Shown piece by piece: positions 34,882 to 43,495 of a stretch of 64,000 bases of DNA. The notes beneath the pieces are model-generated. The model made no database searches, was not told the DNA's origin, and saw only the letters and a program-made list of their open reading frames with translations. The stretch's first letter is position 1, and every line of letters starts with the position of its first letter. Source of the stretch: JAEELC01 sp963605425 (GTDB lineage Bacteria; Bacillota_I; Bacilli_A; Acholeplasmatales; Anaeroplasmataceae). The position numbers and the translations under genes were made by a program. The DNA lies in contig CAVCUQ010000004.1 of the NCBI GenBank assembly GCA_963605425.1, positions 21,810-85,809 of the forward strand, read 5' to 3'.

Positions 34882-35837
34882 TAGAATTCTTTAAGAAAAC
34901 TAAAAATTATTTACCAGATAATAGAAAATATTGGGCTAACTACTTGTTTCATTTCTCAGATATTAAAAATATAATTAAAATATTGGAATCAGGTACTCTT
35001 TATTCTAGAAATAATGCAATAAAAAGAGGGTTAATGCATAACGATAATGCATCAAAAGAAGTAATAGATCAAACAATGCCTCATATACATGATTTTGTTC
35101 GTTTCTATTTTAGACCAATGACTCCGACACAATTCAATAATGAAGGATTAAAGGAAGGATGCCCTAAGGATAAGCATTGTCCTATTCCAATCTTTTTGTT
35201 ATTTGATAAATCAATTGTTAATCATCATGATTCTGATTGCATATTATGCGAAAAGACATTAGCGTCACCTTCGTCGCTAGAATTAATTAAGAATAGCATT
35301 GATGATTTGAATTCTTTTCCTTATGAGAAAATTTATCATATAGGTCCGTATGATATTAACACAGATCTTGATATTAAACAATATCGTCAAGCTGAGTTTT
35401 GTATTAAAAATCAAGTTGGACTTGAAGATTTGAAGTATATTGTAACTAGATCTTTAGCTGAAAAAGAAATGTTACTATATTGGCTTAAATCTTTAAATAT
35501 AAATACATATAATAACATTATAAAATGTTCTAGTGAACTTGGTTTTCAATTGATGTTTTTCAAGCATAATTTATACATTGATAATGTTGATTTAACTGAT
35601 GAATATTTTAAATTTCAAGTTATGAATTATCTATCATCTTATAAAATTCAAATTGTAATTAAATACGATAACAATCCAAAAAGAGTATATAAATATGATG
35701 CTAATAATTCTAAATTTGAACTTGATATAAGTAAAGAATCATATATCAATTCTTATAAAGTTAAAGTTGTTGTAGATGGAAATTGTATGTTTATCAGCGA
35801 ACATACTAAAACCAATAAAAAAGATATTATATTTTAA
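34878..35837 (+). CDS. darT: DarT-like DNA ADP-ribosyltransferase toxin with C-terminal extension
   Basis: A 319-residue protein. The first 200 residues match DarT (DUF4433): FHFSDIKNIIKILESGTLYSRNNA (NAD-binding His, H25), HDFVRFYFRPMTPTQFN (R75 and the substrate loop), PIFLLFD, then RQAEFCI with E173 at the catalytic Glu position. DarT attaches ADP-ribose to thymidine in single-stranded DNA. Residues 210-319 are an added beta-rich region (IVIKYDNNPKRVYKYD) absent from the usual DarT of about 210 residues. It follows darG by four-base overlap, an antitoxin-first order opposite to the commoner darT-darG. Confidence 0.85.
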   Translation: MIEFFKKTKNYLPDNRKYWANYLFHFSDIKNIIKILESGTLYSRNNAIKRGLMHNDNASKEVIDQTMPHIHDFVRFYFRPMTPTQFNNEGLKEGCPKDKHCPIPIFLLFDKSIVNHHDSDCILCEKTLASPSSLELIKNSIDDLNSFPYEKIYHIGPYDINTDLDIKQYRQAEFCIKNQVGLEDLKYIVTRSLAEKEMLLYWLKSLNINTYNNIIKCSSELGFQLMFFKHNLYIDNVDLTDEYFKFQVMNYLSSYKIQIVIKYDNNPKRVYKYDANNSKFELDISKESYINSYKVKVVVDGNCMFISEHTKTNKKDIIF

Positions 35838-35847
35838 AAATCTAAGG

Positions 35848-35872
35848 GCAGGAAATTCAATTCTGCTTTTTT
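35848..35872 (+). terminator. Terminator after darT
   Basis: GCAG pairs with CTGC across an AT-rich loop, followed by TTTTTT. Confidence 0.65.
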
Positions 35873-36005
35873 AACTATTTGTAGACTTAATAATGAAGTT
35901 AATTTATGAATACTAATGTAGACATATACTAATTATTTTGTTGTTTGATAACTATCTATTATGATATATAATTGAATTACTTTAATAGAAAAAGGAGGAT
36001 AAAAA

Positions 36006-36890
36006 ATGAATTTTAAAAAGATTATAAAAAAAATATTTTATCCTCATATAGCAATAATGATAACGTTAGTACCGCTTTCTATTATTCTTTTAGTTTTTTC
36101 ATTATTATATAAAGATTATAAAGTGGTAGCTTATTTTTCTTATGTATTATCATTTTATACTCTTTTAATATGGTGCCTTAGAATACCTATTATTATTAAA
36201 TACTTTAAATTTTTGAAAGAAAAGAATAAGTACATCAACAAACTTACAAGTGATATTGTTTTAAGAAATAATATAGTTATGTATTTTACATTCTTTTGGA
36301 ATGTAACTTATGCATTATTTCAATTATCATTAGGATTTATTAATAATTCTTTTTGGTTCTTTAGTTTAGCTATTTATTATTTGTGTTTAGCTTTAATTAG
36401 ATTTTATTTAGTTGATTATACAAGAAATAATAAAATAAAAGATAATCTAAAAGATGAATTTATACATTATCGTATGTGTGGGTTTATATTATTAATATTA
36501 AATATCATAATATCCATAATAATATTCTTCATGGTGTTTATGGATAAATCATTTTTGCATCATGAAATAATTACTATTGCAATTGCAACATACACTTTTG
36601 TAACCTTTGGTTATGCTATCTATAACATTATTAAATATAGAAAAGTAGGAAGCCCTGTACTGTCAGCTGGTAAAGCAGTTAGACTTGCTCAAGCACTAGT
36701 ATCTATGCTAACTTTAGAAGCTACAATGCTTTCAACATTTGGAAGTGATTCTCTTGATATTACAACTAAAAGAATATTTTTAATAATTACAGGTACATTT
36801 GTATCTACATTAATAGTTTTAATAGCTATTTATATGATTATTAGAAGTAATAAGACATTAAGAATGCTTAACGAAGATGAAAATAAATAG
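36006..36890 (+). CDS. Polytopic membrane protein of unknown function
   Basis: A 294-residue protein with about seven to eight hydrophobic helices (for example ILLVFSLLY, the FWNVTYALFQLSLGF region, FILLILNIIISIIIFFMVF, IFLIITGTFVSTLIVLIAI) joined by basic loops. No recognised family. The start follows AAAAAGGAGG. It lies between the DarTG pair and the second DUF4143 ATPase; no terminator hairpin is seen before the 33-bp repeats that follow its stop. Confidence 0.75.
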   Translation: MNFKKIIKKIFYPHIAIMITLVPLSIILLVFSLLYKDYKVVAYFSYVLSFYTLLIWCLRIPIIIKYFKFLKEKNKYINKLTSDIVLRNNIVMYFTFFWNVTYALFQLSLGFINNSFWFFSLAIYYLCLALIRFYLVDYTRNNKIKDNLKDEFIHYRMCGFILLILNIIISIIIFFMVFMDKSFLHHEIITIAIATYTFVTFGYAIYNIIKYRKVGSPVLSAGKAVRLAQALVSMLTLEATMLSTFGSDSLDITTKRIFLIITGTFVSTLIVLIAIYMIIRSNKTLRMLNEDENK

Positions 36891-36907
36891 AAGTTTATAA
36901 TCAATTT

Positions 36908-36996
36908 ATTGGAAAACCCGGTAAATATAAGCAAAAAAATATTGGAAAACCGGTAAATATAACCAAAAAAAGTATTGGAAAACCCGGTAAAGTATA
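36908..36996 (+). repeat. Three direct repeats phased every 33 bp
   Basis: The unit ATTGGAAAACCCGGTAAATA begins at 36908, 36941 and 36974, giving two exact 33-bp steps. Copy 2 lacks one C (ACCGG) and copy 3 has AGTATA after the core; the linkers are GCAAAAAAAT- and CCAAAAAAAGT-like. The set sits directly upstream of the second ATPase gene (37028). Phasing of about three helical turns puts all cores on one face of the DNA, as expected of iterons or a cooperative operator. Confidence 0.85.
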
Positions 36997-37027
36997 TTAA
37001 AATTAAATTATAAGAGAAGGAGGTATA

Positions 37028-38347
37028 ATGATGTTTAAACGTAAGATAGAAAAAACATTAATCGATTATTATAATAATAAAGATAATAAAATAATAATTG
37101 TTGATGGTGCTAGGCAAATTGGCAAAAGTTATATTATAAGATATACAGCTTCTACTTATTTTAAGAATTATATTGAAATAGATTTGAAATCCGATTTTAA
37201 TGGTGACGCACAATTTGCAAATGTTAAAACGACAAAGGCCTTTTACTTAGTTATTGGCTCTTTACATGGCGATAAATTAAATTCTGCCGATGATACTATT
37301 ATTTTTTTAGATGAAATTCAATTTTATCCTCATTTGATTACCATGCTAAAGGATTTGAAAAAAGAGGGGAAATATAGATATATAGCAAGTGGCTCGCTAC
37401 TTGGAGTAACATTAAAGCATTCGTTTATTCCAATGGGTTCTATTGATGAAATTAAAATGTATCCAATGGACTTTGAAGAATTTTTATGGGCTAATAATGT
37501 ATCTAAAGATACCATTAGTTATTTAAAAGAATGCTATATTAAAAAAGAAGATATAGAGGATTCAATCCATAATTTAATGTTATCTTTATTTAAAGATTAC
37601 TTAATAGCTGGAGGATTGCCTGATGCAGTAAGTGAATATGTAATTAATAGAAATGTTATGAAAGCAAGGAAAGTTCAACAAGACACTTTTAATTATTACA
37701 AAGATGATTGTTCTCAATATGATACCTTGCGTAAATTAAAGATATCTAAAGTTTATGATTTAATGATATCTAATATGGCTAATAAAGTTAAAAGAATAAT
37801 TTTTAAAAAAATAGAAAATAAAGATGACACAAATTTAAGTGATTATGAAGATGAATTTGATTACCTATGTGCATCAGGAGTAGCCTTAAGTTGTTTTGCA
37901 GTAAGTAATCCTAATTTTCCGCTTTCTGAATCAACTAGTAAAAATTTAATAAAACTTTATTATAATGATGTTGGAATATTAACCAATCTTTTGTATAGGA
38001 ATAATATTAATGCAATCCTAAACTCTGAAAGTAAGGTTAATCTAGGTTCAGTATATGAAACAGTTTGTGCTATGGAACTCAAAGCTCATGGGCATGATTT
38101 GTTTTATTTTGATAGTAAGAAAGTTGGAGAGGTTGATTTCTTAATAAATGATTATGACTCGCTTGCAATATTACCTATTGAAATTAAATCAGGTAAAGAT
38201 CAAAATAATTTTAGAGCAATACCTAAATTGGTTTCTAAAGAAGGAAATTATAAATTACCTATAGGTTATGTATTTGGGAATAAAAATATAATGAAGGAAA
38301 GTAATGGACTTATAACTCTTCCAATTTACTTAATAATGTTTGTTTAA
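37028..38347 (+). CDS. DUF4143-type P-loop ATPase, second copy
   Basis: A 439-residue relative of the protein at 30808, clearly diverged. P-loop GARQIGKS near residue 29, Walker B IIFLDEIQFYP, and SGSLLGV. The C-terminal domain has EVDFLIND and PIEIKSGKD, a PD-(D/E)XK-like D...ExK pattern. The start is ATG 37028 or the adjacent ATG 37031 after AGAAGGAGG. It is preceded by the three 33-bp repeats, and rnpB follows it in the same direction with its own promoter. Confidence 0.88.
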   Translation: MMFKRKIEKTLIDYYNNKDNKIIIVDGARQIGKSYIIRYTASTYFKNYIEIDLKSDFNGDAQFANVKTTKAFYLVIGSLHGDKLNSADDTIIFLDEIQFYPHLITMLKDLKKEGKYRYIASGSLLGVTLKHSFIPMGSIDEIKMYPMDFEEFLWANNVSKDTISYLKECYIKKEDIEDSIHNLMLSLFKDYLIAGGLPDAVSEYVINRNVMKARKVQQDTFNYYKDDCSQYDTLRKLKISKVYDLMISNMANKVKRIIFKKIENKDDTNLSDYEDEFDYLCASGVALSCFAVSNPNFPLSESTSKNLIKLYYNDVGILTNLLYRNNINAILNSESKVNLGSVYETVCAMELKAHGHDLFYFDSKKVGEVDFLINDYDSLAILPIEIKSGKDQNNFRAIPKLVSKEGNYKLPIGYVFGNKNIMKESNGLITLPIYLIMFV

Positions 38348-38367
38348 TATAAGATTTTTAATTTTTC

Positions 38368-38396
38368 TTGACAAAATATATTATTTTTAATAAAAT
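38368..38396 (+). promoter_or_regulatory. Promoter of rnpB
   Basis: TTGACA (38368-38373), 17-bp spacer, TAAAAT (38391-38396). Transcription would begin about 7 bp later, at the RNA's 5' stem. Confidence 0.85.
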
Positions 38397-38402
38397 TTAA
38401 TG

Positions 38403-38748
38403 GCTATATAGTGGGATAATCGAGCAGAGATGTTAGGAAAGTCCATGCTAGCACAATCTGAGATGATTGTAGTGTTTGTGCCAGCCGAATAAATAAGACT
38501 GGGTACCTTTTTAAGGTAACGGCCACAATAAGACCTAAGGATTTATCTATGGTTTTATTGCAAACGCACCACAGTGACGATTTCTTTAGAAATGAAGAAG
38601 TGAAACGAGGTAAGCCCCTCAAGCTAGAAATCCAAATTTGGTAGGAGAGTTTGTTTTGGCGAATTGAAGCTAGAAACAAGACGGCATTGCCGTAGATAGA
38701 TGATTATCACTAGAAATAGTACAGAACATGGCTTATTAGCTATATAGT
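38403..38748 (+). ncRNA. rnpB: RNase P RNA
   Basis: The RNA subunit of RNase P, which cuts tRNA 5' leaders. Recognised by the conserved core TTAGGAAAGTCCATGCTAGCAC near the 5' end, AAACGCACCACAGTGACGA and CGAGGTAAGCCCCTCAAGC in the middle, and ACAGAACATGGCTTA at the 3' end. Terminal segments GCTATATAG and AGCTATATAG pair as P1. The length of about 346 nt and layout suit the Bacillus (class B) type. The ORF on the opposite strand is a shadow. Ends are approximate. Confidence 0.9.
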
Positions 38749-38757
38749 TATTTAATT

Positions 38758-38782
38758 TAAAGAGAGAAATCTCTTTTTTTTA
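38758..38782 (+). terminator. Terminator of rnpB
   Basis: AAAGAGA - GAAA - TCTCTTT followed by TTTTT. Confidence 0.88.
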
Positions 38783-38847
38783 TACAATTTGCACTATATT
38801 GTATTTTTTAGTATAATAAATAGACATATAATAAAATGGAGGTATAT

Positions 38848-40689
38848 ATGACAAATGAAGAAAAACTAGAAATTTTAGCTCGTCAAAGACTAATTAGAAA
38901 TTTCTCTATTATTGCCCATATAGACCATGGTAAATCAACACTAGCCGATAGAATTCTTGAAATATGTAATTCAGTATCACAAAGAGAAATGAAAGATCAA
39001 ATTCTTGATTCAATGGAACTTGAAAGAGAACGTGGAATTACAATTAAACTTAATGCTGTATCTATGAAATATAAGGCTCTTGACGGAAATGAGTATATTT
39101 TTAATTTAATTGATACTCCAGGTCATGTAGATTTTACTTATGAGGTTTCAAGAAGTTTAGCTGCTTGTGAAGGTGCAATCTTAGTTGTAGACGCTACTCA
39201 AGGTATACAAGCTCAAACTCTAGCTAATGTATATTTAGCTTTAGATAATAATTTAATGGTATTGCCTTATATTAATAAAATTGATTTAGCTTCAGCTAGA
39301 CCAGAGGACGCTAAAGCAGAAATAGAAGATGTTATAGGTCTTCCTTGTGATGATGTTGTACTTGGTTCTGCTAAAACAGGACTTGGTGTTAGAGAAATAC
39401 TAGAACAAATAGTAGCCTATGTTCCAGCACCTGCAGGTTCTGCCTTTGATTCTCTTAGATGCTTAATATTTGATAGTGCTTACGATCCTTTTAGAGGTGT
39501 AATCTTATTATTTAGAGTGGTTGATGGAATTATTAGAGTTGGAGATAAGATTCATCTTATGGCTTCTAACTATGATTATGAAGTTGTAGAACTTGGGGTA
39601 AGAACACCAAAAGAAGAAAAAAGAGATTATCTTGTAGCTGGAGAAGTAGGATATCTTACAGCTTCAATTAAGAATATTGATACAGTAAGAGTCGGAGATA
39701 CTATCACATTAAAAGACAATATGGCATCTAGTCCATTAGAAGGATATAAAAAGATGAATCCTATGGTTTACTGCGGTATGTATCCTATTGATTCTAAAAA
39801 ATATCCTGAACTTAAAGATGCTTTAGAAAAATTAAAGCTTGAAGATGCTTCTTTAGTGTTTGAGGCTGAAAATAGTCAAGCTTTAGGATTTGGTTTTAGA
39901 ATCGGATTCTTAGGACTTCTTCATATGGATATCATTGAAGAAAGAATAAGAAGAGAATTTGGTATTGATGTTATAGCTACTGCCCCATCTGTTGAATATC
40001 ATGTTACACTTACAGATGGAACTGTAAAGGTTTTAGATAATCCTAGTGAATTACCAGATCCATCTTATATTTCTAAAATAGAAGAACCCTATGTAAATGC
40101 AACAATTATGGTACCTAGTGAATATGTAGGTTCAGTTATGGACTTATGTCAAGCTAAGCGTGGTACTTTTATTGATTTAAAATATGTAGAAGAAACTCGT
40201 GCTATTATTCATTATGAGATTCCACTACTTGAAATTGTTTATAATTTCTTTGATAAATTAAAGAGTCAAACAAGAGGTTATGCCTCACTTGACTATGAAA
40301 TAGGGGACTATAAAGAATCTAAACTAGTAAAGATGGATATTATGCTTAATAAGGATATAATTGATGCTTTATCAACTATTGTTCATAAGGATTTTGCTTA
40401 TGAAAGAGGTAAACAAATGGTTGAAAAACTAAAAACATTAATACCTCGTCACCAATTCGAAATTCCTGTTCAAGCAGTTATTAACCATAAGGTTATAGCT
40501 CGTAGTGATATTAAAGCAGTTAGAAAAGATGTACTTGCTAAATGTTATGGCGGAGACATATCAAGAAAGAAAAAGTTATTAGAAAAACAAAAAGAAGGAA
40601 AGAAGAGAATGAAGCAATTTGGTAATGTTGAAGTACCACCTGAAGCATTCCTTGCAATATTATCTTCTGATGATGAAAGGAAAGATTAA
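38848..40689 (+). CDS. lepA: Elongation factor 4
   Basis: A ribosomal translational GTPase, 613 residues, related to EF-G. G1 is AHIDHGKST, the switch region is ERERGITIK, G3 is DTPGHVDF and G4 is NKIDL. The LepA-specific C-terminal domain (KMDIMLNKDIIDALS; RKDVLAKCYGGD; RKKKLLEKQKEGKKRM) is intact. Start ATG 38848 follows GGAGG. A TATAAT-type box near 38813 gives it a promoter. It is in an operon with the HAD gene 2 bp downstream. Confidence 0.97.
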   Translation: MTNEEKLEILARQRLIRNFSIIAHIDHGKSTLADRILEICNSVSQREMKDQILDSMELERERGITIKLNAVSMKYKALDGNEYIFNLIDTPGHVDFTYEVSRSLAACEGAILVVDATQGIQAQTLANVYLALDNNLMVLPYINKIDLASARPEDAKAEIEDVIGLPCDDVVLGSAKTGLGVREILEQIVAYVPAPAGSAFDSLRCLIFDSAYDPFRGVILLFRVVDGIIRVGDKIHLMASNYDYEVVELGVRTPKEEKRDYLVAGEVGYLTASIKNIDTVRVGDTITLKDNMASSPLEGYKKMNPMVYCGMYPIDSKKYPELKDALEKLKLEDASLVFEAENSQALGFGFRIGFLGLLHMDIIEERIRREFGIDVIATAPSVEYHVTLTDGTVKVLDNPSELPDPSYISKIEEPYVNATIMVPSEYVGSVMDLCQAKRGTFIDLKYVEETRAIIHYEIPLLEIVYNFFDKLKSQTRGYASLDYEIGDYKESKLVKMDIMLNKDIIDALSTIVHKDFAYERGKQMVEKLKTLIPRHQFEIPVQAVINHKVIARSDIKAVRKDVLAKCYGGDISRKKKLLEKQKEGKKRMKQFGNVEVPPEAFLAILSSDDERKD

Positions 40690-40691
40690 TT

Positions 40692-41558
40692 ATGGCAAAA
40701 AAGAAAGTTACAGTTTGTTTAATGTATGATTTTGATAAGACATTATGCGATAGAGATATGCAAGAATACGAATTTATTCCTGCATTAGGTCTTACCGCAT
40801 CTGAGTTCTGGGGTCAAACTAATGAAATTGCAAACAGAGACCATATGGAACGTATCTTATCTTATATGTATTTAATGCTTAAACTTGCAAAAGAAAAAGA
40901 TGTTAAAGTTACTAAAGAATTCTTAAGAAGTTGTGCTAAATCTATGAAACTATATAAAGGTGTTATAACTTGGTTTAAGAGAATTAATGAATTTGGTGAT
41001 TCAATTGGTTTAAACATTGAACACTATGTATTATCAAGCGGTATTAAAGAAATTATTGAAGGTTCATCTATTGCAAATGAATTTAAAGAAATTTATGGTT
41101 GTGAATTCCATTATAATGAAGAAGGCATAGCTGACTGGCCTAAGAATAGTGTTAACTATACTTTAAAGACTCAATACATTCATAGAATTTCAAAGGGTGT
41201 TCTAGATATTACTAATGATTTAGATTTAAATAATAAATTACATCAAGATAGACACTGTGAATTTAAGAATATGATTTATATTGGTGATGGATTGACTGAT
41301 GTTCCTTGTTTTAAGATGGTAGCCGAAAAAGGCGGTAAAGCTATTGCCTTATATCAAAGAGGTAAAATAGATAAAGCAAGTGATTTGTTACTAGATGGAA
41401 GAGCTAGTTTCTTAACTCAAGCTGATTATTCTGAAGGTAGTGAACTTGATGGTATTGTTAAGATTATTCTTGAAAGAATATCTCTTGAATCAGATTTAGA
41501 TGATATTTATGTTAAGAATGTTAAAAAAGCTATCAAGGGTGTAAAAGATACTAAATAA
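40692..41558 (+). CDS. HAD-superfamily phosphatase
   Basis: A 288-residue HAD hydrolase with motif I MYDFDKTLCD, motif II YVLSSGI, and motif IV YIGDGLTDVPCF. The helical cap after motif I and the phosphoserine-phosphatase-like layout suggest subfamily I. Substrate unknown. It starts 2 bp after lepA, so it is translationally coupled to it. Confidence 0.88.
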   Translation: MAKKKVTVCLMYDFDKTLCDRDMQEYEFIPALGLTASEFWGQTNEIANRDHMERILSYMYLMLKLAKEKDVKVTKEFLRSCAKSMKLYKGVITWFKRINEFGDSIGLNIEHYVLSSGIKEIIEGSSIANEFKEIYGCEFHYNEEGIADWPKNSVNYTLKTQYIHRISKGVLDITNDLDLNNKLHQDRHCEFKNMIYIGDGLTDVPCFKMVAEKGGKAIALYQRGKIDKASDLLLDGRASFLTQADYSEGSELDGIVKIILERISLESDLDDIYVKNVKKAIKGVKDTK

Positions 41559-41608
41559 ATTAAGTTTTGTTTACTTTGAAAATTGAGTTAATAATAAACT
41601 GATATAAG

Positions 41609-41653
41609 CAGGTTTTGTTTGTGAACTTTTGGGTTACACATTACCTGCTTTTT
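41609..41653 (+). terminator. Terminator of the lepA operon
   Basis: AGCAGGT pairs with ACCTGCT across a loop that itself contains GTGAAC/GTTACAC, followed by TTTTT. Confidence 0.75.
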
Positions 41654-41753
41654 ATTATATGAATGTCGCTTTAAATAGATTTTTAGAAAATTATAAAAGT
41701 AGACAATACTTTAAAAAATATGTTAAAACAATAGAAAAAGGAGCGTGATATAT

Positions 41754-43338
41754 ATGTCGTATTATTTAAATAAAAAAATAAAGCTTTTTGTAATTCACTT
41801 AATTCGGAAATCTTTATTGATAAATCGGAATTGATTAAAGTAACTAATTCTAAAATTAATACGAATGATAGATTTATGTGTGTCACAAGACCTCGTAGAT
41901 TTGGTAAAACCTTAGCTTTATCGATGCTAAATGCTTATTATTCTAAGGGATGTTATTCAAAAGATATATTTGATAATTTAAAAATATCTAAAGAAAAAAC
42001 TTACCTTGATAATTTAAATAAACATAATGTAATATATATAGATATGGCTAGTTTATATGCAAATTTAAATGATAAAAACTTATTTGTTTATAAATTAAAA
42101 GACTTAATTTATGAGATCTCATTGATGCTTATCCTACATTAAACATAGATTTAGATAAAAGTGATGGAACATTTTTAGCCTGTGCTATTACAAAAATCAA
42201 CTCACTAACTAATGATACATTTATCTTTTTAATTGACGAATGGGATGTTATATTTAGAGAAGAGGAAACGAATACAAATTTAACGGATGAGTATATAATG
42301 TTTTTAAGGGGATTATTTAAAGCTGGTGATGTGTCTGAATGTATTGATTTGGTTTATATGACAGGAATTCTGCCTATTAGACGTTATTCAAGCGAGGCTG
42401 CTTTAAATATGTTTAAAGAGTATAATATGTTAGATGCATATAATTTAACTGAATTTGTTGGGTTTACAGAGAGTGAAGTTAAATATTTGTGCGAAAAATA
42501 TAATCGAGATTTTAGTGTAATTAAAGCTTGGTATGATGGATATAGACTAAATGGTATTGAATTATATAATCCTAAATCAGTAGTAGAAGCTGTATTAACT
42601 GGAAAATATAAAGATCACTGGGTTAATACATCAGCTAGAGAATCTGTCATGCATTACATGAATTTTGATAATGGAGTTTTAAAAGATTTAATAGTAAAAA
42701 TGTTAGCAGGTGAAGAAATAGATATAGATCCAGCTATGTTTACTAATGATTTAACTAAAATTAACTCTAGTGATGCAGCTTTAACTGTATTGATTCATTT
42801 AGGATATTTAGCTTATGATGAGGAAAAGGGAAAGTGTTATATACCAAATTATGAGATTGAACAAGAATTTGAAAGAGCTATCAGGGAATTGAAATGGAAT
42901 GATATTTATAATCCAATTTCAAACTCTGAAAAGCTACTTGAAAGAACATTATCATGAGATTCAAAATTTATCAATGAGATGCTAGATAAAAATCATAATG
43001 AACTAGCCACTATATTTAATAAAAATAAAGAAGATGTTCTAGGTATAATCGTTTATATATCTTATTATCATGCAAAGAAGTATTATGACATCATCAAAGA
43101 AGCTAATGCTACTAAAGGAAGAGCTGATTTAGTTTTTAAACCAAGAGATAATACTTATATTCCATTTATTATCGAACTTAAAGCAGATGACAGTGCCGAA
43201 AATGCTATCGATCAAATTAAGAAGAAAGAATATATTGATACTCTAGGTGATTATCATGGTAAAGTAATGCTTGTAGGCATAAACTATGATTCTAAATTAC
43301 TTAAACATGATTCTATGATTGAAATAATAAATAGATAA
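41754..43338 (+). pseudogene. Decayed AAA-ATPase-like / PD-(D/E)XK nuclease gene
   Basis: Homologous to the AAA-ATPase_like (PF09820) plus C-terminal PD-(D/E)XK nuclease family. It starts MSYYLNKK in frame 0 at 41754 (after AAAAAGGAG), loses one A in a poly-A near 41777, continues as KSELIKVTNSKINTNDRF and MCVTRPRRFGKTLALSML in a second frame, loses one base near 42120, then runs in a third frame from DAYPTLNIDL. That frame is broken by one in-frame TGA (42955) before DSKFINEMLDKNHNE, and continues to TAA 43338 with the nuclease motif GRADLVFK...FIIELKAD. Single-base losses in runs could also be assembly errors. Confidence 0.85.
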
Positions 43339-43346
43339 TATTTATT

Positions 43347-43383
43347 AAAAGGTTACAGTATAAAATTACATTGTAACCTTTTT
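43347..43383 (+). terminator. Terminator after the decayed ATPase gene
   Basis: AAAAGGTTACA pairs with TGTAACCTTTT across a 14-base loop, followed by T. Confidence 0.75.
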
Positions 43384-43495
43384 GCATGGTATTAAATTGT
43401 AATTTCTAACAAATAATTAAAAGAATTTATTAAGTTAGTGATATTGTATTTAACATAAAATTTTCTCTAGAATTTAAATTTTTCTTTAATAAAGT

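Noticed and set aside
36908..36996. Possible CRISPR array
   Set aside because: Only three units, linkers of about 10 bases that are nearly identical A-rich tracts rather than unique spacers, and no cas genes.
38404..38679. A 91-residue ORF on the minus strand
   Set aside because: It lies wholly within the RNase P RNA gene and has no ribosome site; it is a shadow of the RNA.
42955..42957. TGA read as tryptophan (code 4)
   Set aside because: About 55 genes use TGG only for tryptophan and contain no internal TGA. In such an AT-rich genome code 4 would show TGA as the main tryptophan codon.
42955..42957. Selenocysteine codon
   Set aside because: The family has no Cys or Sec at this place, no SECIS-like hairpin follows, and the gene has two other lesions.
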